In this document: one piece after another, positions 8,189-17,485 of the stretch | Position numbering within the stretch: the stretch's first letter is position 1 | How the letters are laid out: the number at the start of each line of letters is the position of its first letter | Assembly (NCBI GenBank): GCA_030654075.1 | Contig: JAURYB010000065.1 | Coordinates: 1 to 47,688, forward strand | Origin: Bacteroidales bacterium | GTDB taxonomy: Bacteria > Bacteroidota > Bacteroidia > Bacteroidales > UBA4417 | Length of the DNA stretch: 47,688 nt | Direction of reading: 5' to 3' | Position numbers and translations under genes: made by a program | Notes under the pieces: generated by a model | Database searches by the model: none | The model's input: only the letters and a program-made list of their open reading frames with translations | What the model was told of the DNA's origin: nothing

Positions 8189-9727
8189 TCAATAACCGGG
8201 GTTTTGAGGCATAGGCACCAGCGAAATTTCGCGGTAGGGAATTGGGAAACGGTTGTTGATACCTATAACGAAATTATTGAAGTCGGCATCCCTGTTTTTA
8301 AGCCAGGCGATGTTTGTGGCATTTTCGAACATTCCCCAACGCTCAAGATCGAACCAACGTGTGGATTCACCGCCCAGTTCGCAGGTTCTTTCGTGCATAA
8401 TCTGAGACCGCATTTTTTCTTTGTCGGCACCAATTGCAGGGAATACTGTTGAGTTTTCAAGGTCAGGCAGATTTACACGCCGACGAATTTTGTTGATGTA
8501 TTCGTAAGCTTCGGAAGTGCGTCCCAGTTCATTGAGCGCTTCGGCATAAAGCAGGTAGATATCGGCCAGGCGAACAACCCTGAAATTGATGCCTGAGTTA
8601 TAATCCTCCACGGTAGCTGTTTCGTAGTTGGTATATTTTTTCCAGTAAACCATATCGTGATTTAATCCCATGGCATCCCAGGTTTTACCGTAGAATAATT
8701 CATTCGGGTTGGTAGCATCGTAATATGCAAGGGTCGATTTCAAACGCGGGTCAGTTTGATTTGCCAGAGTTTTTTCCAACAGAAACTCGTTGTACAATGA
8801 TTTACGGGGAAAGGCATCGGCCCATGAAAGACCATCAGCAGGTATTCCCATAAATTTGGCACGGTTACAACCCACTTCCACTCCCGACTGTAATCCGGGA
8901 GCATACTGCACTTCATAGATCGATTCGGTATTGTTATCGCCTGCCTGCGAGAAATTATCCTTATAATTGTTAACCAACGAATAGAGAGGCTGTCCACCAT
9001 TTTTCAGGGCAAAAAGCGTGCGGCATTCTGTTTCTGCTTCGCCCCAGTTTCGTTCCTGCATAAGCACTTTTATCCGCATTCCGCGCGCTGCTCCTTCGGT
9101 AGCACGACCAAGGTTTTTGAGCTCGCTATATGAAGCCGGCAAACGTTTAATTGCTTCGTCAAAGTCCTTGCGTGCCTGCTCGTAAAGTTGTGGCTGCTCC
9201 GCAATAACGGGAGCTGACTCCCCGGCGAAAGCAGTAAGGTTGAGCGGTCCGCGACCGTAAACCCCGGCAATATTGAAGAAGTGCAAACCTCGCAGGAAAT
9301 AGGCTTCTCCCTGTATGCGCTTTTTCAAATCTTCGTCCATACTTATGTTTGCACTATTGTCAATTACCTGGTTAGCCCAGAAAATTCCCTTGTACAAATC
9401 GAGCCAGGTAAACATAACTGCTTCGGCTGCATCGTCGTTATAGTTTTTAACCAGGAAGTTTGAATAGGATTGAAAATACGGATTGGGTGATTCGCTATAT
9501 CCTTCATCCGAACGCGAAACATAAAGAATGTGCAGCCAACGGGAGTAAACGCCGTTAAAACGCAACGGACGATAAGCAGCATCAATGCCTTTCTGAAGGT
9601 CGTCGGCAGTTTTCCAGAAATTCGTCGTTGTCATTTCATTTGGGTTGGTATTGTTCAGAAAATCCTTTTTACAGGAGCTCACAACCCAAACGGTGCATAT
9701 TGCAATTACTATAAATATGTATTTCAT
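8189..9727 (-). CDS. SusD/RagB-type surface glycan-binding lipoprotein
   Basis: This 512-residue lipoprotein (lipobox VSSC, Cys at about 19) is the SusD-like lid that binds glycan at the cell surface and hands it to SusC. The helical repeat region includes FWKTADDLQKGIDAAYRPL and GEAYFLRGLHFFNIAGVYG. The C-terminal region carries the usual RLADIYLLYAEALNELG and RRRVNLPDL. The end PMPQNPGY is typical of the family. It lies 37 bases after susC and is surely in the same transcript. Ligand cannot be read from sequence. Confidence 0.95.
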   Translation of the reverse strand: MKYIFIVIAICTVWVVSSCKKDFLNNTNPNEMTTTNFWKTADDLQKGIDAAYRPLRFNGVYSRWLHILYVSRSDEGYSESPNPYFQSYSNFLVKNYNDDAAEAVMFTWLDLYKGIFWANQVIDNSANISMDEDLKKRIQGEAYFLRGLHFFNIAGVYGRGPLNLTAFAGESAPVIAEQPQLYEQARKDFDEAIKRLPASYSELKNLGRATEGAARGMRIKVLMQERNWGEAETECRTLFALKNGGQPLYSLVNNYKDNFSQAGDNNTESIYEVQYAPGLQSGVEVGCNRAKFMGIPADGLSWADAFPRKSLYNEFLLEKTLANQTDPRLKSTLAYYDATNPNELFYGKTWDAMGLNHDMVYWKKYTNYETATVEDYNSGINFRVVRLADIYLLYAEALNELGRTSEAYEYINKIRRRVNLPDLENSTVFPAIGADKEKMRSQIMHERTCELGGESTRWFDLERWGMFENATNIAWLKNRDADFNNFVIGINNRFPIPYREISLVPMPQNPGY

Positions 9728-9764
9728 ATACCTTAATTTTTAGGATTGATATTGACCTTGTGTC

Positions 9765-12700
9765 TTAAAATGAAACCTGGATTCCACCATTAAAGCTTCG
9801 TACCGGGGGGAAGTGTCCGTCGTCGTTACCTTTCCCGAAAATATCACCTCCTGAAATTTCAGGATCGTAACCTGAATATTTGGTTATGGTTAATAAGTTC
9901 TGAACTCCGGCAAAAAATCGGAAGCTTTCGACTACTTTGGTTTTTAAGATAGTCTTAGGGATATTATACCCGATTTGAAGGTTTTTAATCCTCACATAGT
10001 CGCCTTTTTCCATCCAACGATCCGAATAAGACAATGTATTGTCGTTAGGGCCCATCATTGCGCGTGGTGTAGTAGTTGAATGGTTTTCTTCAGTCCAGGG
10101 AACCAGGTTTGCCGGCAGATTGGAAGTTTCATCCATGCGTTCGAGCCAGAATTTTGTATTGTTGTAGATCATATTGCCGAACACTCCGGTGATAAACAAG
10201 GACAAATCGAAGTTTTTGTAATCGCATGAAAACTGCAGACCAAGTTCGAAACGAGGAAAAGGACTGCCTACAAACTCCCTGTCGTTTTTATCAATTTTCC
10301 CATCGTTGTTGCTGTCTTTATATCTTATGTCGCCGGGTTTGGCATTGGGCTGGATCATATTTGCAACCGTGTCGCCTGTTGTTGAATTGATGTTGATTTT
10401 GCTGTGCGCATAAATTTCGTCCCAGTTCTGGAAAATTCCATCGGTACGAACCACATAGAAATCGCCAACCGAACGGCCTTCTTCCGAATGGTTCACGCCA
10501 TTGATACCACCCTCACGATAACTTTGCCCCAACTGTTGTACGGTGTTTTTCAAACTTGTCATGTTTACCGAAACATTATACTTGAAAGCTTTGGATTGTT
10601 CCCTGTATCCCAATGATACTTCCACACCTTTATTGTTTACTTTCCCGTAATTTGTCCAGGGTGTTATATCACTTCCGTCGGTCCACGAAACAGGTAGTTT
10701 AACCAGGATATCTTTTGAGTCGGCCGAAAAATACTCAACCGAACCGTAAAGTTTGCTTCCCAGAGCAGCAAAATCAAAACCAAGGTTAAGTGTGGTTTTC
10801 GATTCCCAACGCAGATTCGGATTTGAGCGGCCTTTTTGGATCGAGCCCACATTAAGCACCTGGTCGGGGCCAAAAATGCCACCTTCACCTACAGTAATAT
10901 AGGTAGCATAATCATAATCACCTATAGCCTGCTGGTCGCCTATGGTTCCGTAACTGGCACGCAGTTTCAGGTCGTTGATATATTTTTTCGCATTTCCGAA
11001 GAAATTTTCCTGGCTGATGCGCCATCCCAACGAAGCTGAAGGGAAAATGCCATAACGGTAATTCTCACCGAACCTGGAGGAACCATCGCGGCGGATATTG
11101 CCCTGCACAAGATACTTATCATCATAAGCATAATTCACACGGCCAAGCATCGACAACATGGAATTTTCAGAATCGGTTCCACTCATTACCATGTCCTTAC
11201 TACCTGCACTCAATACCCAAAAACCAGGAACAAGATCGTGAACAGTCGAGGTCATCTGTTTCCAGTTGGTTTGCTGTGCGGTGTAACCGGCAAGTGCATC
11301 AAATGAGTGTTTGCCGATTGCCTTTTTATAGGTGAGTGTGTTTTCAAAAATCAGGGTGGTGAAATCTCCTCTTCGTTCGGTAACCTGGTTGGTATAATTC
11401 GACACTTCGAGGTAGCGGATCTGGTCGAAAGTAGTTTTTTCCCTGTCGTTCCACGAATTATATTCGACACCGAGATTCGATTTGAATTTCAGATCTTTCA
11501 GTATTTCCACCTCGGCAAATACATTACCCAGGATGTTATTTCCATTTTGTATAAAATCGCGTGTTTCCTGCAAGCCTACCGGATTTGTACCATAGGTCTG
11601 GTACATTGTGCTTCCGATGCCATATGAGCCATCATCATACCTTACCGGAATAATAGGAGGCATGCGGCACAGGTCGATAAATGGTAATCCAATCATCGGT
11701 TTGGTTTGTGAGCGGGTTAAAAGCACATTTTCGCCAAACGAAAAAATACCTTTCTTCATGCCTGTGTTTACACGGAGGGCATACCGATTGTGCCAGGGAC
11801 CTTCAACAACGCCATTCTGCGTAAATACATTTCCCGACACCAGGTAATTCCCATCCTTGTTTCCACCCGAAATGGTAAGGTTATAATCCTGGGTATTCCC
11901 GATTTTGAAAAATTCATTCTGCCAATCGGTATTAACCAGCACCTGGCCCTGATCAGGTTCGCCCGGCCAGGTTTTTCCGGCATTTTCGTAAGCCTGGCGG
12001 TTCACGCGCAAAAAATCAAGGCTGTTCATCATATCGATGCGGTTAGCAATTTGCTGCACCCCGTAATTAGCCGATAGTTCAATATGTGTTTTTCCTTCCT
12101 TGCCTTTTTTGGTGGTTATAATAATAACCCCGTTTGCACCGCGTGCTCCGAATAATGCTGTTGCTGATGCATCTTTAAGTACCTGCATCGATTCCACATC
12201 ATTCACATTGAATTCAGGATGCCCGCCAGTGAGAATCATTCCATCTACCACATAAAGCGGTCCTACGTTTGAGAAACTTCCTACACCCCGGATACGGATG
12301 TCGGCAGTTGAACCAGGTTCGCCCGATGTGCTGACCGAAACTCCTGAAACCTGCCCCTGCAATGCCTGTCCAATGGTAGGCGGTTGCATTTTTTTCATCT
12401 CTTTTACATCAACTACTGCAACTGCTCCTGTGAGGTCTTTTTTACGCTGCGTACCGTAACCAACCACCACAAATCCTTCCAGTTGTTTCGATTCCTCAAC
12501 AAGTGTTATTTTTAATGTTGATCCCGGGGTAACCTCAAGGGTTTGCGAAATGAAACCTATAAAGGAAAATGTAAGTTTCGCTTTCGCTGAACCGATTTCA
12601 AGATTAAATTTACCCTCAACATCAGTTATAGTGCCACGGGTTGTACCTTCGATAAGCACGCTTACCCCTATTATTGTTGCCCCTGCCTGGTCGTAAACAA

Positions 12701-12842
12701 CTCCTTCAACATGATCGGAAGCAGGCTTTTGTGCTGAAACAACATTACATTGTATTAATAAGAGGAAAAAAAATACAATGACTGGTAAATGCCGGTAAAT
12801 GGGTGTGTGTGTGTTGTAGAAAATTTTCATGTTCCTGAACAT
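9765..12842 (-). CDS. SusC/RagA-type TonB-dependent outer-membrane transporter
   Basis: This is a 1025-residue importer that takes up oligosaccharides through the outer membrane using TonB energy. A signal peptide ends near VVSAQ. A carboxypeptidase-like regulatory domain follows (about 45-120, VEGVVYDQAGATIIGVSV). The plug then begins GFVVVGYGTQRKKDLTGAV and includes GSFSNVGPLYVVDGM and ATALFGARGANGVI. The rest is the beta-barrel, ending GGIQVSF with the terminal Phe expected of barrel proteins. Two ATGs are possible: 12842 and 12830 (MKIFYNTH). Codons just after the second start contain six CA repeats on the coding strand (GT on the plus strand at 12803-12814). It opens the PUL operon opposite the divergent regulator. 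Confidence 0.95.
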   Translation of the reverse strand: MFRNMKIFYNTHTPIYRHLPVIVFFFLLLIQCNVVSAQKPASDHVEGVVYDQAGATIIGVSVLIEGTTRGTITDVEGKFNLEIGSAKAKLTFSFIGFISQTLEVTPGSTLKITLVEESKQLEGFVVVGYGTQRKKDLTGAVAVVDVKEMKKMQPPTIGQALQGQVSGVSVSTSGEPGSTADIRIRGVGSFSNVGPLYVVDGMILTGGHPEFNVNDVESMQVLKDASATALFGARGANGVIIITTKKGKEGKTHIELSANYGVQQIANRIDMMNSLDFLRVNRQAYENAGKTWPGEPDQGQVLVNTDWQNEFFKIGNTQDYNLTISGGNKDGNYLVSGNVFTQNGVVEGPWHNRYALRVNTGMKKGIFSFGENVLLTRSQTKPMIGLPFIDLCRMPPIIPVRYDDGSYGIGSTMYQTYGTNPVGLQETRDFIQNGNNILGNVFAEVEILKDLKFKSNLGVEYNSWNDREKTTFDQIRYLEVSNYTNQVTERRGDFTTLIFENTLTYKKAIGKHSFDALAGYTAQQTNWKQMTSTVHDLVPGFWVLSAGSKDMVMSGTDSENSMLSMLGRVNYAYDDKYLVQGNIRRDGSSRFGENYRYGIFPSASLGWRISQENFFGNAKKYINDLKLRASYGTIGDQQAIGDYDYATYITVGEGGIFGPDQVLNVGSIQKGRSNPNLRWESKTTLNLGFDFAALGSKLYGSVEYFSADSKDILVKLPVSWTDGSDITPWTNYGKVNNKGVEVSLGYREQSKAFKYNVSVNMTSLKNTVQQLGQSYREGGINGVNHSEEGRSVGDFYVVRTDGIFQNWDEIYAHSKININSTTGDTVANMIQPNAKPGDIRYKDSNNDGKIDKNDREFVGSPFPRFELGLQFSCDYKNFDLSLFITGVFGNMIYNNTKFWLERMDETSNLPANLVPWTEENHSTTTPRAMMGPNDNTLSYSDRWMEKGDYVRIKNLQIGYNIPKTILKTKVVESFRFFAGVQNLLTITKYSGYDPEISGGDIFGKGNDDGHFPPVRSFNGGIQVSF

Positions 12843-13221
12843 TATATAAGTTATTGATGTATGTGATGCAAAGTGAATGCTTCATTAAAGAGGAAGAGAG
12901 AAAATGAAAGTAGCAGGAAGCAGATAATGATTTGGATTTCAGTTCAAAGTTAATATGCCGGCTATCCCATTCCTAGAGACGAAATTTGTTTTCTATTGTA
13001 TTTATGTTCTTTTTTTTAAATGTCTCTCTTTAAAACGCGGTTTTGAACATAAGTACAATTATTTTGAACATTAATACAGGATTATTCAAATGTATTCTGA
13101 AGATGTTGTGATCAATTCTTGCTAAATAAATTAAATTTACAAAAAAATAGTGATGTGTTTTTCAGCATACAGCAGCCGGAACCATTTACAAAGGATAAAC
13201 CATTCTTTCAGTTCCGCAACT
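12843..13221. promoter_or_regulatory. Divergent control region between susC and the hybrid regulator
   Basis: This region of about 380 bases has no convincing gene. On the minus strand an exact Bacteroidota -7 box, TAACTTTG (12952-12945), faces susC with about 100 bases of leader; no clear -33 TTTG accompanies it, as is common for activated promoters. Two 16-bp direct repeats at 13041-13077 are the best regulator-site candidates. A second minus-strand match, TACATTTG (13094-13087), lies on the far side of the repeats and is less likely for susC. Confidence 0.6.
13041..13077. promoter_or_regulatory. Paired 16-bp direct repeats, candidate HTCS operator
   Basis: TTTTGAACATAAGTAC (13041-13056) and TTTTGAACATTAATAC (13062-13077) agree at 14 of 16 positions and start 21 bases apart, two turns of the helix. 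Two AraC-type DNA-binding domains of a dimeric hybrid regulator could bind on one face. They lie upstream of the susC -7 box and just before the regulator gene, so they could serve either or both. Confidence 0.6.
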
Positions 13222-16200
13222 ATGCTTTGCAGAATTAAATTATTGTTGATTTTTTGTTTTCTTTCGTTCGCGGGTGTTTACCATGCAAAATCTGAAGAAC
13301 TGAAATATATTTTCGAAGGTATAACAAATGACAAAGGATTAACACATAATACAGTTTTCGATATTTGCCAGGATAATAAAGGATTTATGTGGTTTGCTAC
13401 CGACGGAGGGCTGAATCGTTTCGACGGACAAAACATTAAACAATATTTTTCTGAGGATAATAGCCGTTCATTACCTTCAAATTCAATCTCAAGTCTGATT
13501 TACACATCGGATAATAAACTTTTCATAGGAACTTCCAATGGATTGGCTTTGTATCAGCCTGCTACCGACGATTTTCAGCAAATCCCTGATAATGGCAAAA
13601 TCCTGGGTGAAATTATCGGACTTCAGCAGGGAGCCGGTTCCGAATTGCTTATCTCAACCGAAAACAATGGTGCATTTATTTACGATTACAGGCAAAATAA
13701 GTTCAATCACCTCGGTTTTCTGAAAGAGCGTATTTTTGGAATGGCCTTTGACAAGGAGGGTTTTTACTGGGCTTTTTCGAGGTTTACACTTTTCCGTTTC
13801 GATAAAAATAACAAAATAGTTGCCGAATACCACGTGAGTCCTGGTTTATTCAACTCTGCAATTTCGAATATCAAAAGTGATAAAAAAGGAGTGTTCTGGA
13901 TTGGGACTTTCGAAAAGGGGCTTTTTACGTTTAATTTTCAAAGCCGTAGTTTTAGCCCGTTTTTATCATCGAATGGAGTTGAAATGTACTATATCCGCAC
14001 CATCGAAGAAGGTGTGAATCCAAACGAATACTGGATTGGAACGGAAAAAGGGCTGTATGTACTTAACATTCAGACCGGGTATTTTGAACATTACACCCAG
14101 TCGTTCGACGACAACCGAAAGACTATAAACGATAATGCCGTTTACAAAATATTCCGAAACAGGCAAAATGTATTTTTCGTCGGAACTTATTTTGGCGGAG
14201 TAAACATTGCCAAAACGCGCCATATTGGTTTTAACGCCATATACCCCGACGATAAGCCTGGGAATTTGCACGGCAAAGCTTTAGGGACAATGGCAAAAGC
14301 TCCTGATGGAAATATTTGGATTGCCACCGAAGATGCAGGGATTGCTGTTTTCGACAAAAAGAATTTTACGTTCAGGCATTTGCTGGCTAACGACAAAAAC
14401 CCAAAAACCATCTCAACCAATAATGTTCATGCCTTGCTGATGGATAAAACTGTTTGCTGGGCAGGTCACTTTATGGGTGGGATTTCTGAAATCAACATTC
14501 AAACAGGACAAGCCAGACGGTTTATGAATGTGAATGGTAATCCAAATTCGCTGAGCAACAACTTTGTGTTTGCACTTTATTCCCTTTCGCCCGATTCTAT
14601 TTTAGTCGGTACTATTTCAGGCGTTGATTTGTTCGATAAAAAAACGGAGAAATTCACCCGGTTCAGGGAAAATGAACTCAACGATTGCCATGTATATGAT
14701 ATTTTTACTGCTCCCGATGGGAAAGTCTGGATTTGCACCTACAACAAAGGGATTTTTATACACGATAAAGCCCATCGCGGACTCATGATTCATTACCAGG
14801 CCGGTGATGGTTCGGGTTTACCCGGAAATTCAATTATCAGTCATTGTGTGGATTCGCACCGGCAAATCTGGATTGGCACACGTGGCACCGGATTATGCAG
14901 GTACGACACTAAAACTCAGGGATTCAAGGTCTGTAATAGTCAGAAAATGCTTTTAAACAATGTGATATATGGAATAGAGGAAGATAAGAACGGAATGTTA
15001 TGGGTGAGTTCCAACAAAGGGATCAGCCGTTTGAATTTTGCTGATTCCACCTCCATCCATTTTAATTACAAACATGGAATCGCCGGAAATCAATACAATT
15101 ATAAATCGTCGTTCAGGGACAATGACGGAGTAATGTATTTCGGCAGTGTAACAGGCCTCACATGGTTTCAGCCTAACGATATAATTACACCGCGGGAAAC
15201 ACCTGCTGTATATTTCACAAACCTGAAAATTTTCAACGAAGTAGTGCTTCCCGAAAAAGGGAACCTGCTTGAAAAACAGATAGATTTCAGCGATAAAATT
15301 GTATTGAAATACAACCAAAACTCCTTCACCCTCGAGTTTTCGAGTGTGAACTATTTCGAAGGCGATATTGCCTACCAGTATTATCTCGAAGATTTCGACC
15401 AGGGTTGGTCCCCTTTATCCGAGAAAATGCAAACAAATTATACAAATATTTCGCCGGGAAGGTACATTTTCCATATCCGTGCAACCAATAAAATTGCTAA
15501 TTCGTTCGGTCCCGAGCGAATTTTGATAATTGTTATCACACCTCCATTCTGGGCAACCTGGGTAGCTTATCTGCTCTATTTAATTTTACTGGCTAGTTTT
15601 GTTTACCTGTTTTATCGCAACTATCAAAACAGGCATAAAGAAAAAGTAGCTCTGGCTATTGAAAAAATTGAAAAGGAAAATCTAAACCTGCTTCACCAGC
15701 ATAAGATGAATTTTTTCACTTATATCTCGCACGAATTTAAAACACCGCTCAGCATCATCATTGCTTCCGTTGAAATGCTTTTTCAAAGAAATGAAACTCA
15801 AACAGCTGAAGTAAACGAAATCCAGCAATCAATAAAGCGGAGTGCAACCCGTCTTTTAGCCCTTGTAAATCAGCTTATGGAATTCCGTAAAATTGAAACT
15901 GATCATGCTGTGCTGAACTTAAGCAAGGGAAATGTAATAGATTTTGTGCATCAGATTATCAGTGTTTACAGGCCATTACTGAGTAAAAAAGGCATAGACC
16001 TGAGTGTACAGATAAACTATGTTGAAACGGAAGTGTATTTCGATTTTGATAAGCTGGAAAAAATTCTTACCAACCTGCTTACCAATGCTGTTAAATATAC
16101 ACCGCATGACGGTACTATTGGATTTTGGATCAATGTTACATCCGAAAGTATAGAATTCTCTGTGAAGGACAGTGGAAAAGGGTTGAATGCCACACAAAAA

Positions 16201-17262
16201 GAAAAGATTTTCGAAGTGTTTTATAGTGAAGACTTTTCGAATAACCTGGTTGAAAGCAGCGGAATCGGATTAGCACTTACTGCCAGTTTGGTGAAACTGC
16301 TGAAAGGTGAAATAGCCGTGGAAAGTGAACCCGGGAAAGGCTGTATGTTTATTGTAAAATTGCCGTTAGCAGAAGGTCACGCCGATACTCCGGTATTAGA
16401 TAAGCAGCTTTCGGCTTTCGATATTCCGGATGTGAGTAATGTGTCTGATATTTATGAAGCAGCCGGGGATCAATTGCTGGTTGCAAACAGGGAATTCAGC
16501 ATTGTGATTGCTGAGGACAATAAAGATTTGCTTATGTTGCTTCATAAAAATTTCAGGAGCAAATACCGTGTCAAATGTTTCGAAAACGGCAAGGAAGCCT
16601 GGGATTATATAGTCGAAAAAATACCTGATGTGGTGATTACCGATATTATGATGCCAATAATGAGCGGCACTGAACTTTGCAGCAAAATAAAAACCGATAT
16701 TGACCTTTGCCATATTCCGGTTGTAATGCTTACAGCCAAAGCTACGCCTGAGGCCAGACTGGAAGGATTGCAACTGGGAGCTGATATTTATATGTCGAAA
16801 CCATTTTCGATGGAAGAACTGGATGTGAGAATAGGCAATATTCTGAATACCAGGCGCGTATTAAAAAAGCGTTTGAAAGAGCTTGCCAGGTTTGAAGGTT
16901 TGGAGATTCCGGCTACCAATAACGAACAGGCTTTTGTCGAAAAAATATTTGCAATGATTCATGAGAATATTGCCAACGATGCTCTTGATGTGCAATTTTT
17001 AGCCAACAAGCTGAACATAAGCCGCTCCAACCTGCACAGCAAAATAAAGTCGCTTATGAAAATGAATACTTCAGAGTTTATCAATACCGTTAGGATTAAC
17101 CAGGCAAAAGAACTGATGCAATCAGGTAATTTAACTATCTCGGAAATATCCTATAAGGTTGGATACAGCGATAATGCGTATTTCTCAAAAATCTTCAAAA
17201 AAATTTCAGGGTTAACACCGGGCGAGTTTAGGAGAAATCAAACCATTGAAGTGAAAAAATAA
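13222..17262 (+). CDS. Hybrid two-component system regulator (HTCS) of the PUL
   Basis: This one-protein sensor-regulator is about 1346 residues. The ATG at 13222 is preferred because MLCRIKLLLIFCFLSFAG is a good signal peptide; an in-frame GTG at 13150 would add 24 residues ahead of it. Order: about 14 Reg_prop-type propeller repeats (such as DNKGFMWFATDGGLNRFDG and GKVWICTYNKGIF), a Y_Y_Y domain, and one membrane span (YLLYLILLASFVYLFYRN). Then come HisKA with phospho-His in YISHEFKTPLS, an ATPase with NLLTNAVKYTP and DSGKGL, a receiver with phospho-Asp in VITDIMMP and Lys in YMSKPF, and a C-terminal AraC helix-turn-helix (about 1255-1340). The periplasmic part would sense an oligosaccharide and switch on the adjacent PUL. 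It is divergent from susC. Confidence 0.95.
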   Translation: MLCRIKLLLIFCFLSFAGVYHAKSEELKYIFEGITNDKGLTHNTVFDICQDNKGFMWFATDGGLNRFDGQNIKQYFSEDNSRSLPSNSISSLIYTSDNKLFIGTSNGLALYQPATDDFQQIPDNGKILGEIIGLQQGAGSELLISTENNGAFIYDYRQNKFNHLGFLKERIFGMAFDKEGFYWAFSRFTLFRFDKNNKIVAEYHVSPGLFNSAISNIKSDKKGVFWIGTFEKGLFTFNFQSRSFSPFLSSNGVEMYYIRTIEEGVNPNEYWIGTEKGLYVLNIQTGYFEHYTQSFDDNRKTINDNAVYKIFRNRQNVFFVGTYFGGVNIAKTRHIGFNAIYPDDKPGNLHGKALGTMAKAPDGNIWIATEDAGIAVFDKKNFTFRHLLANDKNPKTISTNNVHALLMDKTVCWAGHFMGGISEINIQTGQARRFMNVNGNPNSLSNNFVFALYSLSPDSILVGTISGVDLFDKKTEKFTRFRENELNDCHVYDIFTAPDGKVWICTYNKGIFIHDKAHRGLMIHYQAGDGSGLPGNSIISHCVDSHRQIWIGTRGTGLCRYDTKTQGFKVCNSQKMLLNNVIYGIEEDKNGMLWVSSNKGISRLNFADSTSIHFNYKHGIAGNQYNYKSSFRDNDGVMYFGSVTGLTWFQPNDIITPRETPAVYFTNLKIFNEVVLPEKGNLLEKQIDFSDKIVLKYNQNSFTLEFSSVNYFEGDIAYQYYLEDFDQGWSPLSEKMQTNYTNISPGRYIFHIRATNKIANSFGPERILIIVITPPFWATWVAYLLYLILLASFVYLFYRNYQNRHKEKVALAIEKIEKENLNLLHQHKMNFFTYISHEFKTPLSIIIASVEMLFQRNETQTAEVNEIQQSIKRSATRLLALVNQLMEFRKIETDHAVLNLSKGNVIDFVHQIISVYRPLLSKKGIDLSVQINYVETEVYFDFDKLEKILTNLLTNAVKYTPHDGTIGFWINVTSESIEFSVKDSGKGLNATQKEKIFEVFYSEDFSNNLVESSGIGLALTASLVKLLKGEIAVESEPGKGCMFIVKLPLAEGHADTPVLDKQLSAFDIPDVSNVSDIYEAAGDQLLVANREFSIVIAEDNKDLLMLLHKNFRSKYRVKCFENGKEAWDYIVEKIPDVVITDIMMPIMSGTELCSKIKTDIDLCHIPVVMLTAKATPEARLEGLQLGADIYMSKPFSMEELDVRIGNILNTRRVLKKRLKELARFEGLEIPATNNEQAFVEKIFAMIHENIANDALDVQFLANKLNISRSNLHSKIKSLMKMNTSEFINTVRINQAKELMQSGNLTISEISYKVGYSDNAYFSKIFKKISGLTPGEFRRNQTIEVKK

Positions 17263-17363
17263 ACTCCGGATTAACTATCTGAATTGGTTGCAGCATAAAA
17301 ATCAAGAATAGGATTCTTTATAAAAATAGTACCCCTAAATTTCGTTACAGGAATCAGATAAAG

Positions 17364-17477
17364 CTACAATTCCATAACTTTTGCTTCTTCTTCTGATATT
17401 GAAACCTTATTGAAAAATTCCGTCTCGGATAAACGGCTTAAAATCGCCTGTAAAATTGTTGAAACTACACCATCCTG
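17364..17477 (-). pseudogene. Coding-like stretch without a start, possible gene remnant
   Basis: On the minus strand 37 codons are open between stop codons. The reading includes ILQAILSRLSETEFFNK and ISEEEAKVMEL, which looks like a real C-terminus in composition. No usable start lies at its head. It sits just past the acyl-CoA dehydrogenase stop. Family not recognised; it may equally be chance. Confidence 0.2.
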
Positions 17478-17485
17478 TCAACCCC

